From contig WAOZ01000002.1 of NCBI GenBank assembly GCA_015520975.1, positions 1 to 9,276 of the forward strand: a DNA stretch of 9,276 nt. The letters run 5' to 3'. This DNA is from DHVE2 group archaeon (GTDB lineage: Archaea; Thermoplasmatota; Thermoplasmata; Thermoplasmatales; Aciduliprofundaceae). A program made the translations under genes and the position numbers. Shown here piece by piece: positions 1 to 6,111 of the stretch. Within the stretch, counting starts at the first letter, position 1. The number at the start of each line of letters is the position of its first letter. The notes below the pieces were generated by a model. The model searched no databases. It worked only from the letters and a program-made list of their open reading frames with translations, and had not been told where the DNA came from.

Positions 1-43
1 ATATTCTGAACGATACATCATACACGCACAGACAAAATTCAGG

Positions 44-57
44 AAATATTTTAAATA
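44..57 (+). promoter_or_regulatory. TATA-box promoter for the small coiled-coil gene
   Basis: An A/T-only stretch, with TTTTAAATA at 49-57, lies with its centre about 28 bases before the ATG at 81. Archaeal transcription normally starts about 25 bases after the TATA-box centre, so the mRNA would begin at or just before the start codon. No Shine-Dalgarno sequence is visible before the ATG, which agrees with a leaderless message. The box is nearly palindromic and could also serve a gene leaving the window on the minus strand. Confidence 0.55.
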
Positions 58-80
58 CCCAGACCCATATGTGGTAAAAC

Positions 81-236
81 ATGGTTTCGAGAGACATGGA
101 GATACTGAAACTCGAAAAAGAGTTGAAATCCCTGAAAAAAGAGGTAAAGGAAATGAAAGAGATGCTTGCAAGTCTCCTGAGAGTTCTGATTGAGAACAGA
201 GACGATGATGACGATGAGTTTTACGATTATAACTAA
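81..236 (+). CDS. Small coiled-coil protein with acidic tail (51 aa)
   Basis: I do not recognise a named family. The ATG at 81 opens a 51-residue frame that ends at TAA 234-236. Residues 8-36 carry an unbroken 3-4 heptad series of hydrophobic positions (I8, L11, L15, L18, V22, M25, L29, L32, L36) with Lys and Glu between them. This is a textbook short coiled coil and should form a dimer or other oligomer. The tail holds five Asp in a row (41-45), then Glu, and ends in aromatic and acidic residues. There is no signal peptide or membrane segment. A TATA box lies about 28 bases upstream, giving a likely leaderless mRNA, and the Sm-like gene follows with its own promoter. A cytoplasmic oligomeric adaptor is plausible, but its function is unknown. 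The heptads and the promoter argue that it is real despite its size. Confidence 0.6.
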   Translation: MVSRDMEILKLEKELKSLKKEVKEMKEMLASLLRVLIENRDDDDDEFYDYN

Positions 237-248
237 AAAATTTATATG
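236..248 (+). promoter_or_regulatory. TATA-box promoter for the Sm-like operon
   Basis: A run of A followed by TTTATATG (241-248) directly abuts the stop codon of the preceding small gene. Its centre is about 37 bases before the ATG at 282. Transcription would therefore start near 269-271, leaving a leader of about 12 bases made up almost entirely of the ribosome-binding site at 271-277. No other obvious promoter is visible before the four downstream genes. Confidence 0.6.
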
Positions 249-270
249 CAATAGCGTTATGAACGGTTGT

Positions 271-277
271 AGGTGAT
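271..277 (+). promoter_or_regulatory. Shine-Dalgarno site of the Sm-like gene
   Basis: AGGTGAT matches the archaeal 16S 3'-end complement without mismatch and sits four bases before the ATG at 282. It therefore argues against the in-frame GTG at 273, which lies inside this site. Confidence 0.65.
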
Positions 278-281
278 AAGA

Positions 282-500
282 ATGACCATGCCACTTAAAA
301 TGATGGAGAGCTTCTTGAACAAGAGGATTTCCCTCCTGCTCAAGGACAATCGCATACTAGAAGGTAAGCTCGTTGGATATGACGATTATATGAATATGGT
401 GCTCGAGGACACCGAAGAAAAAACGGAGAATATGACAAGGCGTCTCGGAACCGTTATTCTTAGAGGAAATAATGTTGTTAGAATGTCTCTGATAGGATAA
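282..500 (+). CDS. Archaeal Sm-like (LSm/SmAP) RNA-binding protein
   Basis: A 72-residue protein that is a single Sm fold. The Sm1 part contains the typical GYDDYMNMVLED stretch, with the Asp and Asn that contact uridine bases, and the Sm2 part contains LRGNNVV. Family members form six- or seven-membered rings that bind U-rich RNA and take part in RNA processing, turnover and tRNA metabolism. The length is normal for SmAP1/2 proteins. The ATG at 282 is chosen because AGGTGAT lies four bases upstream; ATG 288 or GTG 273 are alternatives. It is the first gene of a tight run and ends two bases before the next start, so co-expression with the pseudo-RecA protein and KEOPS genes is likely. Family assignment is firm; the exact RNA partners cannot be told. 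Confidence 0.95.
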   Translation: MTMPLKMMESFLNKRISLLLKDNRILEGKLVGYDDYMNMVLEDTEEKTENMTRRLGTVILRGNNVVRMSLIG

Positions 501-502
501 TT

Positions 503-2299
503 ATGCCCGAGGAAAATATTGAGGTAATATGTCCCAAATGCGGGGGAGTAATCGACGAAAAAACGCTTAAATGTAGCGTATGCGGGGCAGAGTATTCCAA
601 AGAAGAGTATAAAGAACTCAAAAACGAAATTCTTCTCAAATCCTGGCTTTTAGGCGGCGAAGGAATTATGATTGAGGAAATACAGACGGAAGACGCCGAG
701 GTTCTGGAGAAATGGTTAGAAGGAGATGAATCTGCGTTTTTCGGATGGTCCGAGACAAGAGAGCTCGGCGAGGAAAAGGTGGAGGAGATTAAAGAGAAAA
801 GCAAAGAAATTAAAGCCTCCGTGGAAAAGGGTGAGGTGGACATTGACAGCATAATTAAAGAGAATCTGAAACTCAAAAGTCTTCTCGATGTGGAAATCGC
901 GAAGCGTGAAGAGTTAGAGAGAGAGGTAGAGAAACTTAGAAAAGAAATCGAAATCCTCAAAGAGGAAGCGGTTAGAAAATTGCCGGAGGATGCAAAAGCG
1001 CTTAAAATGCTGGAGATGGAACTGCGCCAGAAAGAGATAGAGCTTGAGATGATGAAGAAAAAACTCGAGCTTGAAGGTGGCAAAGAAATACCCGAAGAGC
1101 TCCTTAAGGATTTTGAAGAACTCAAGAAAGTTGCTAAAGATGGAAAAGTAAAGGATCTGATGGATAAAATTGAGGATCTAACAAAGGAACTCGCCGAGAA
1201 AGATAAACTCATCGCGGAGCTCAAAAATGAACTGAAGCTAAAAGAGGAGGAGATGAAAAAACTCCAGGATATGATCCGCTTCAAAGAGGAGGAACTTTCC
1301 CGCAGAGAGCAGGACCTTCTGTTCCGTGAAAAGAAACTGGAGAAAGAGCTCAGAAATCTGCAGCTTGCAAAGAGCGAGATGGAAAACATGGATGAACTCG
1401 CTCTTAAACGTCGCCTTGAAGAACTGCAAGAGGAAATTAAACGCAAGGAGGAGGAGCTCAGAGTCAAGATGAAATATCTCGAAATGAAAGAGCGCGAACT
1501 CAAAGCGAAGATGGAGGGCCTCGTGGAGCAGGAAGTCGCTCTTGCGGAGGAGGAGATAAAATCAGAAATAAAGGAAAGAAAAGTCCGCACAGGAACGCGG
1601 CGTCTCGACGACCTTCTCTACGGCGGTTTTCCGCTTGGGTCAAATATACTCATTTACGGGCCTCCATACAGCAAAAAAGAGGTTCTGATTTACACATTTA
1701 TGGCTGAAGGGCTTAGAAAGGGTATCCCGGTCATCTGGGTGCTCACAGATAAAACCGTGGACGAGATAAGAGATGCGATGAGTTTCGTGCTCCCCACATA
1801 CGAGCAGTATGAGAAGAAGGGGCTTGTGTATTACATCGATGCGTATTCCAGAAGCATCGGTGATACGACGGAGATTGAAGGTGTTATTTATCTCGATTCG
1901 CAGGTGGATGTAGAAGGCATACAAAAGCATGTGGATGAAATCGCCAAAAAGATAAAGGAGAGTGCGCCGTATTACAGACTGGCATTTATGAGCCTGTCCA
2001 CGGTGATGGCGTATCTGGACCAGCAGGCGCTTCTGCGGTTCCTGCAACCATTCACCACCCGCCGAAAGAGGGATCAGGCTGTATCGCTGTTCCTGCTTGA
2101 AAAAGGTTTGCACAGTGAGAATGAAATACAGATGGTCGGGTACCTTATGGACGGTATGATTGAGTTCAAGATTGAGGCTCACAAGACTTACCTTACAGTG
2201 CACGGCGTAACGGAAGTGCAGAGCAGAAACTGGATAGAGGTCACCGCCACGAAGAGCGGGCTCACGCTGGGTTCGTTCTCGCTGGGTCATATCAGGTGA
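503..2299 (+). CDS. Zinc-ribbon, coiled-coil protein with degenerate RecA/KaiC-like ATPase domain
   Basis: A 598-residue protein in three parts. Residues 10-27 form a four-cysteine zinc ribbon (C10, C13, C24, C27). Residues of about 85-360 are Lys/Glu/Leu-rich coiled coil, long enough for an extended rod. From about 360 to the end there is a RecA-fold domain of the RAD55/KaiC type, opening with a TGTRRLDDLLYGG-type motif. The Walker A position reads GPPYSKKE (386-393): the last glycine is Lys and the Thr/Ser after the conserved Lys is Glu. The Walker B position reads AFMSLST (494-500), where KaiC-like proteins have an Asp before SLS; here it is M496. I infer that ATP hydrolysis is lost or very weak and that the domain serves as a scaffold or sensor. 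The next gene overlaps its stop (TGATG), so the two products probably act together. KaiC-like proteins act in archaeal motility and signalling, but no role is proven here. Confidence 0.8.
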   Translation: MPEENIEVICPKCGGVIDEKTLKCSVCGAEYSKEEYKELKNEILLKSWLLGGEGIMIEEIQTEDAEVLEKWLEGDESAFFGWSETRELGEEKVEEIKEKSKEIKASVEKGEVDIDSIIKENLKLKSLLDVEIAKREELEREVEKLRKEIEILKEEAVRKLPEDAKALKMLEMELRQKEIELEMMKKKLELEGGKEIPEELLKDFEELKKVAKDGKVKDLMDKIEDLTKELAEKDKLIAELKNELKLKEEEMKKLQDMIRFKEEELSRREQDLLFREKKLEKELRNLQLAKSEMENMDELALKRRLEELQEEIKRKEEELRVKMKYLEMKERELKAKMEGLVEQEVALAEEEIKSEIKERKVRTGTRRLDDLLYGGFPLGSNILIYGPPYSKKEVLIYTFMAEGLRKGIPVIWVLTDKTVDEIRDAMSFVLPTYEQYEKKGLVYYIDAYSRSIGDTTEIEGVIYLDSQVDVEGIQKHVDEIAKKIKESAPYYRLAFMSLSTVMAYLDQQALLRFLQPFTTRRKRDQAVSLFLLEKGLHSENEIQMVGYLMDGMIEFKIEAHKTYLTVHGVTEVQSRNWIEVTATKSGLTLGSFSLGHIR

Positions 2300-2601
2300 T
2301 GAAGTTGAAAGCGAAGAAAATAGGAAGAGTTGAATTCGTGATAGACCTCGATCGGAAACCTGAACATTTCAGATTTATGTGGAAAAAAGGGAAACTTTAC
2401 ATCAGTGTTCGCGGGGTCGTTTTAAACACAGATCACGAATGGTTCGAAATCCCTGTGGAAGATATCGCATCAATAAACATCGATGAGGGGGGTGTATTAA
2501 CCATAGATTTCGGCACCGGGATAATAAAAATAACCTCGAAAGATGTTAATTCACTGCGCGCGTTCAGGCATTTTCTGCTTCCCTACATAAAAGGGGAGTG
2601 A
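2299..2601 (+). CDS. Small PH-like (CheF N-domain-like) protein
   Basis: A 100-residue protein rich in beta strands with a closing amphipathic helix (SLRAFRHFLLPY near the C-terminus), as in a PH-like fold. It shares a loose pattern with the CheF-like protein at 6112-6723: GKLYISxRGVVL, then about ten residues, then EIPVEDI and alternating hydrophobic strands. Both patterns were compared by eye only. There is no membrane segment, signal peptide or catalytic motif. The ATG at 2299 overlaps the previous TGA (TGATG), and an in-frame GTG at 2296 is the alternative start. This overlap suggests translational coupling to, and a physical link with, the degenerate RecA-fold protein. The gene ends four bases before kae1-bud32. 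I regard it as an uncharacterised adaptor; the PH-like call is inference. Confidence 0.7.
   Translation: MKLKAKKIGRVEFVIDLDRKPEHFRFMWKKGKLYISVRGVVLNTDHEWFEIPVEDIASINIDEGGVLTIDFGTGIIKITSKDVNSLRAFRHFLLPYIKGE
2593..2601 (+). promoter_or_regulatory. Shine-Dalgarno site of kae1-bud32
   Basis: GGGGAGTGA lies inside the last codons of the preceding gene, with four bases before the ATG at 2606. It resembles the 16S complement GGAGGTGA and supports this start. Confidence 0.5.
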
Positions 2602-2605
2602 CATT

Positions 2606-4198
2606 ATGATCGTGCTGGGAATCGAAGGAACCGCACACACCGCAGGAATAGGTATTGTTTCTGAAGATGGTGTTCTCGCAAATGTTATGGACATGTACAG
2701 ACCCGCCGAAGGCGGAATACATCCGAGAGAAGCTGCCAATCACCACGCTCTGGTGTATCCTTCTCTGATCAAAAAGGCTTTAGAAGTAGCGGGTATCGGT
2801 CCAGAAGAAATAGACGGTATCGCATTTTCACAGGGTCCGGGTCTGGGTCCGTGTCTGAGAACCGCGGCAACCGCTGCAAGAGTTTTGAGTTTGAAGCTCA
2901 ACAAACCTATAGTGGGTGTGAATCACTGTATAGCGCATTTAGAAATCGGGCGTTTTACCACTGGTGCCGAAGATCCCGTTATGCTATATGTTTCCGGTGG
3001 GAATACACAGATTATCTCTTACGCGGCGGGCAGGTATCGCGTGTTCGGCGAAACGCTGGACATCGGAATAGGAAACATGCTCGATAAACTTGCCAGAGAG
3101 ATGGGCATACCGTTTCCCGGCGGGCCCAAAATAGAAAAACTCGCCCAAATGGGGGAAAAATACATTCCATTACCGTACTCCGTGAAGGGTATGGATATCG
3201 CCTTTTCGGGGCTTCTCACCGCGGCAATCACGAAGATAGGTAAAGAGAGAAAAGAAGATATCGCGTACAGTGTTCAGGAAACGGCGTTCTCCATGCTCAC
3301 TGAGATAACGGAGAGAGCGCTCACCCATCTCAAAAAAGACGAAATCCTGCTTGCAGGCGGGGTAGCACGAAACAAAAGATTGAGAGAGATGGTTTCCATT
3401 ATGGCCGAAGAGAGAGAGGCAAGGATGTATGTACCTCCCGATGACCTGTGCATAGATAACGGCGCCATGATCGCCTATCTGGGACTTCTTTTCCTGAAAA
3501 ACGGTGTGAAAATGCGTTTGGAGGATACCCTGGTTATTCAGAAATTCCGCACGGATGCTGTGGAAATACCATGGGAGGTGAAAAAGCATCACAGGGTGTA
3601 TGAGCACGCCCCGGGCGCCGAAGCGGTGATTGAGCACGCGGGGTTTTTGAACAGACAGGTGGTTAAGAAAATAAGAATCGAGAAAAAATACAGAACCGAA
3701 GAACTCGATATGTTTCTCAGAAAAACGAGAACCAGAAAGGAGGCGCGAATAATCCACGAACTCAAAATGAAGGGCATCAGAACTCCCATCATATATGATA
3801 TAAGCATGGACACTATTGTTATGGAAAAAATAGAGGGAAAGGTTATTTCGGAAATTTTCAACTCGTTTTCTAAATCAGAGGCGGAAAAAATTATCAGAAA
3901 GATTGCAAACATTCTGGCAAAACTCCATAATGCAGGGTATTCTCACGGAGATTTCACCACGGGGAATATGATTTTAAAGGATGGGGCGATTGTGCTTATT
4001 GATTTCGGCATGGCGGAGAAAAATGCCGATACGGAGAACAAAGCGGTGGACCTTGTGATGTTTGAGGAAACTTTCAGAGCAGCCCATTATCCTCATTTAG
4101 ATATTTTACCCGTGTTCTTCGAGGAGTACAGAAAAGCAGGGGATCCGCGCGTTCTTGCACAGATGGATGAGATCAAAGGGAGGAGAAGATATGTTTAG
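2606..4198 (+). CDS. Fused Kae1-Bud32: KEOPS tRNA t6A synthase and RIO-type kinase
   Basis: A 530-residue fusion of the two catalytic parts of the KEOPS complex. Residues 1 to about 325 are Kae1 (TsaD/OSGEP family), which transfers the threonylcarbamoyl group to A37 of ANN-decoding tRNAs. Visible metal ligands are H107 and H111 (NHCIAH), with Y128 before SGGNTQ and D284 in the IDNGAM motif. Residues from about 333 are Bud32, a small atypical kinase/ATPase: nucleotide loop GAEAVI (337-342), the KKYRTEELD segment, catalytic HGDFTTGN (447-454, D449 and N454), metal-binding IDFG (465-468, D466), and a basic C-terminal GRRR tail. All key residues are present in both halves. Such fusions are known in Methanocaldococcus, halophiles and Thermoplasma relatives. 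Its last eight bases overlap the RdgB gene. The partners Cgi121, Pcc1 and Sua5 are not in this window. Confidence 0.96.
   Translation: MIVLGIEGTAHTAGIGIVSEDGVLANVMDMYRPAEGGIHPREAANHHALVYPSLIKKALEVAGIGPEEIDGIAFSQGPGLGPCLRTAATAARVLSLKLNKPIVGVNHCIAHLEIGRFTTGAEDPVMLYVSGGNTQIISYAAGRYRVFGETLDIGIGNMLDKLAREMGIPFPGGPKIEKLAQMGEKYIPLPYSVKGMDIAFSGLLTAAITKIGKERKEDIAYSVQETAFSMLTEITERALTHLKKDEILLAGGVARNKRLREMVSIMAEEREARMYVPPDDLCIDNGAMIAYLGLLFLKNGVKMRLEDTLVIQKFRTDAVEIPWEVKKHHRVYEHAPGAEAVIEHAGFLNRQVVKKIRIEKKYRTEELDMFLRKTRTRKEARIIHELKMKGIRTPIIYDISMDTIVMEKIEGKVISEIFNSFSKSEAEKIIRKIANILAKLHNAGYSHGDFTTGNMILKDGAIVLIDFGMAEKNADTENKAVDLVMFEETFRAAHYPHLDILPVFFEEYRKAGDPRVLAQMDEIKGRRRYV
4178..4185 (+). promoter_or_regulatory. 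Shine-Dalgarno site of the RdgB gene
   Basis: GGGAGGAG lies within the final codons of kae1-bud32 and ends five bases before the ATG at 4191. It is the strongest ribosome-binding site nearby and fixes this start over an upstream in-frame ATG at 4155. Confidence 0.7.
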
Positions 4199-4736
4199 TA
4201 TAATCACTCACAACAAAAACAAATATATGGAAATCAAAAAGTTCATCCCGGCGCTTCGTATGGTTGAGATGGAATACCCGGAAATACAGGCTGATACTCT
4301 TGAAGAAGTCGTTATGTTCGCCTTGCAGTATCTCCGTCCCAGAATAGAAGGGAATTACATAATAGACGATTCGGGGCTGTTCATAGATGCGTTAAACGGC
4401 TTTCCGGGCGTTTATTCGGCGTATGTTTTCAAAACCATAGGAAACGATGGCATTCTGAGACTTTTGAGAGGGGTGGAGAATCGCTCAGCAACATTTAAAA
4501 CGGTCATCGGATTGCATTATCAAGGCGAGAATTTTCTGTTCACGGGAATTTGCAGAGGCTCCATCATTTATGAGATGAGAGGAAACAACGGATTCGGCTA
4601 CGACCCGATTTTCGTGCCGGAGGGTTTCACCAGAACATTCGCGGAGATGAGCACTTCCGAAAAAAACGCAGTGTCGCATCGCGGCAATGCCATTAAAAAA
4701 ATGGTAGAGTTTCTGAAGGAGAGGGACGCAATTTGA
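4191..4736 (+). CDS. rdgB: XTP/dITP pyrophosphatase (RdgB/Ham1 family)
   Basis: A 181-residue protein with every signature of the Ham1/RdgB family: THNKNKYMEI at the N-terminus for nucleotide binding, DDSGLFIDALNGFPGVYSA (59-77) around the catalytic aspartates, NNGFGYDPIF (132-141) and SHRGNA (162-167). It cleaves XTP, ITP and dITP to monophosphates and pyrophosphate in the cytoplasm, keeping deaminated purines out of DNA and RNA. The length is normal. The ATG at 4191 is chosen for the strong GGGAGGAG site and because the protein then opens directly on the first family motif; it overlaps the kae1-bud32 stop by eight bases. A kae1/bud32 neighbour for this gene is common in archaea. It is the last gene of its run and meets the queDC operon head on. 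Confidence 0.95.
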   Translation: MFSIITHNKNKYMEIKKFIPALRMVEMEYPEIQADTLEEVVMFALQYLRPRIEGNYIIDDSGLFIDALNGFPGVYSAYVFKTIGNDGILRLLRGVENRSATFKTVIGLHYQGENFLFTGICRGSIIYEMRGNNGFGYDPIFVPEGFTRTFAEMSTSEKNAVSHRGNAIKKMVEFLKERDAI

Positions 4737-4760
4737 AAGAGTGCTTTTAAAGTCTCTTTC
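4735..4760. terminator. Near-palindrome between convergent genes, possible two-way terminator
   Basis: GAAAGAG (4735-4741) and CTCTTTC (4754-4760) are perfect inverted arms of seven bases. Between them CTTT and AAAG pair around one T, so most of the 26 bases can fold on both strands. The element spans the whole ten-base gap between the RdgB stop and the zinc-finger stop. Placement between two facing operons suggests a shared end signal. Archaeal termination relies mainly on T tracts, which are short here (TTTT at 4745-4748), so the role is uncertain. Confidence 0.35.
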
Positions 4761-4890
4761 CCTGCATTTTGCCGCATGCTGTGCATGTACCTGCAAAGGG
4801 TATGTAATGCTCATCGCATACCGGTTTGCCACATATTTTGCATATATGCGTGGCCGTCTTCCCACAGATATAGCATCTGCCCACAATCAT
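4747..4890 (-). CDS. 47-residue AN1/HIT-like zinc-finger protein
   Basis: A tiny minus-strand frame starting at ATG 4890-4888 and ending at TAA 4749-4747. Its metal ligands are C6, C9, C17, C20, C25, H28, C36 and C39, with spacing C-x2-C-x7-C-x2-C-x4-C-x2-H-x7-C-x2-C. This is enough for two zinc ions in a cross-brace and resembles AN1 or HIT fingers (segment CKICGKPVCDEH, 17-28). Its ATG overlaps the queC TGA as ATGA, and a GGAGAAGAG site lies just upstream inside queC (4894-4902 on this strand's complement). It should therefore be translated together with QueD and QueC. Almost no residues lie outside the finger, so it is probably a binding adaptor for protein or RNA. Its role is unknown; a link with archaeosine synthesis is only suggested by position. 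Confidence 0.8.
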   Translation of the reverse strand: MIVGRCYICGKTATHICKICGKPVCDEHYIPFAGTCTACGKMQGKRL

Positions 4891-5594
4891 TTTCTCTTCT
4901 CCAGATATTTTTTATAAAAAGGTGGATAGGTTTCATACTCCAGCGGATCTGTATATCCCGCCTCCATGAACCCTTTGAGCCTCAGCAGGCAGGAATCGCA
5001 TCTACCGCATGCTTTTTCACCGCCGCGATAACATGACCAGGTCAAATGGTACGGCACGCCGAGTTCCATACCTTTTTTGATGATCTCCGCCTTTGTTAGG
5101 TTCACAAGCGGGGCTAGTATGCGTATGGGCTTTCCTTCAACGCCGCGCTTTGTGCCAAGTCTGGCCACTTCCTCAAATGCTTTGATGTATTCGGGTCTGC
5201 AATCGGGATACCCGGAATAATCGATGGCATTCGCACCGTAAAAAATTGCATCCGCATCTATTACCTCCGCATACGCCAGCGCATAAGAGAGCAGAATGGT
5301 GTTTCTGGCAGGTACATAGGTTATCGGTATCTCATCGCTCACCGCGGCGTCCTCTCTCTCCGGGACATCTATGTCGTCCGTGAGCGCGCTACCGCCTATC
5401 TGTCTTAAATCTATTTTCAGGATTTTATGCGGTACATTGTAATACTTCGCAATTTTTACCGCACTTTCAAGTTCGCGATTGTGCCGCTGCCCGTAATCAA
5501 AAGATAGAGCATGAACATCGTAGCCCTCCGAAAGCGCTATCGCAAGAACCGTCGCAGAATCAAGACCTCCTGAAAGTAGAACCACTGCTTTCAT
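4887..5594 (-). CDS. queC: 7-cyano-7-deazaguanine (preQ0) synthase QueC
   Basis: A 235-residue ATP-dependent enzyme that converts 7-carboxy-7-deazaguanine plus ammonia to preQ0, the base inserted into archaeal tRNA position 15 and made into archaeosine. The PP-loop SGGLDS (8-13) binds ATP. The C-terminal cysteines C188, C196, C199 and C202, in the pattern TWSCYRGG...ACGRCDSC, bind zinc. Other family stretches are FDYGQRH (32-38) and VPARN (94-98). The start is ATG 5594-5592: the protein then opens with MKAVVLLSGG as expected, the queD stop lies one base upstream, and GGGGGAT precedes it. An upstream in-frame start would run deep into queD. Its stop overlaps the zinc-finger start. Length and key residues are normal, so it looks fully functional. 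Confidence 0.97.
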   Translation of the reverse strand: MKAVVLLSGGLDSATVLAIALSEGYDVHALSFDYGQRHNRELESAVKIAKYYNVPHKILKIDLRQIGGSALTDDIDVPEREDAAVSDEIPITYVPARNTILLSYALAYAEVIDADAIFYGANAIDYSGYPDCRPEYIKAFEEVARLGTKRGVEGKPIRILAPLVNLTKAEIIKKGMELGVPYHLTWSCYRGGEKACGRCDSCLLRLKGFMEAGYTDPLEYETYPPFYKKYLEKRK

Positions 5595-5595
5595 T

Positions 5596-6072
5596 CTAAT
5601 CCCCCACGGATGTGTAATGACACGCACCCTGTCCAGGCCCCTCATCCACACATATTTCAATACCCTTCACATTATCCGGAAAATCCATTTCGGCCAGTAT
5701 GCGGGAAGATATGTACTTTGCAAGTTCCTCAGCAGAGGTCATTTTGCAGTCTATAAACACCACATCCTCGCGGGGAAAAGAGTAGGTTTTATTGGAAAAT
5801 TCCACGCGAATCGTGCCGCCGTCCACAGTGTGTTTAATATAATCCTGAGATCTGGGTAAAATCAGACGATGATCGAGGGATTCCGCTATCAACCTGAGTT
5901 TCTTTTTGAGTTCAACAAAATCGTAAAGTATGCACTCTCTCGGCTCACCATATATTCTGACCCTTATGGCGTAATCATGACCGTGCAATCTGGAACATTT
6001 AGTGTGCCCCGGAATGAAATGCGATGCGGAAAATTTTATTCCAACCTTCCATCCATCTATCTCGAGCATCAT
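5596..6072 (-). CDS. queD: 6-carboxytetrahydropterin synthase QueD (PTPS family)
   Basis: A 158-residue enzyme that makes 6-carboxy-5,6,7,8-tetrahydropterin from dihydroneopterin triphosphate, the step before QueE and QueC in preQ0 synthesis. Zinc ligands are H18 (SASHF), H30 and H32 (HGH). The catalytic cysteine is C26 in CSRLHGH, a spacing typical of QueD rather than of eukaryotic PTP synthase. The LDHRLIL segment holds the second catalytic Asp-His pair, and the C-terminal DEGPGQG fits the pterin-anchoring glutamate region. Two start codons are adjacent (6072 and 6069). A TATA box about 31 bases upstream predicts a very short leader or none. The stop is one base before queC. The radical-SAM partner QueE is not in this window. 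Confidence 0.94.
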   Translation of the reverse strand: MMLEIDGWKVGIKFSASHFIPGHTKCSRLHGHDYAIRVRIYGEPRECILYDFVELKKKLRLIAESLDHRLILPRSQDYIKHTVDGGTIRVEFSNKTYSFPREDVVFIDCKMTSAEELAKYISSRILAEMDFPDNVKGIEICVDEGPGQGACHYTSVGD

Positions 6073-6097
6073 AGCGTGTTCCTGTATGTGCCGATAC

Positions 6098-6108
6098 TTT
6101 AAATATTT
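6098..6108 (-). promoter_or_regulatory. TATA-box promoter for queD-queC-zinc finger
   Basis: On the minus strand this reads AAATATTTAAA and sits in the 39-base gap between the CheF-like stop and queD. The centre is about 31 bases from the queD ATG, so the mRNA should begin within a few bases of the start. It gives the queDC operon its own promoter apart from the CheF-like gene. Confidence 0.55.
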
Positions 6109-6111
6109 GTC

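Noticed and set aside
1..21. Possible divergent gene starting at ATG 21 on the minus strand
   Set aside because: Only seven codons are inside the window. The near-palindromic TATA box at 44-57 is at a fitting distance, but this is too little to call.
478..1590. Long antisense open frame of 370 codons, very rich in Ser
   Set aside because: It is a shadow of the Lys/Glu-rich coiled coil on the plus strand, whose codons reverse to Ser, Phe and Leu codons. It has low-complexity composition and no domain.
1640..2290. Antisense open frame of 216 codons under the RecA-like domain
   Set aside because: It is a shadow of the coding strand with no motif and no promoter.
3170..3757. Antisense open frame of 195 codons within kae1-bud32
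   Set aside because: The opposite strand codes for fully conserved Kae1 and Bud32 motifs. No start signal or domain is visible in the antisense frame.
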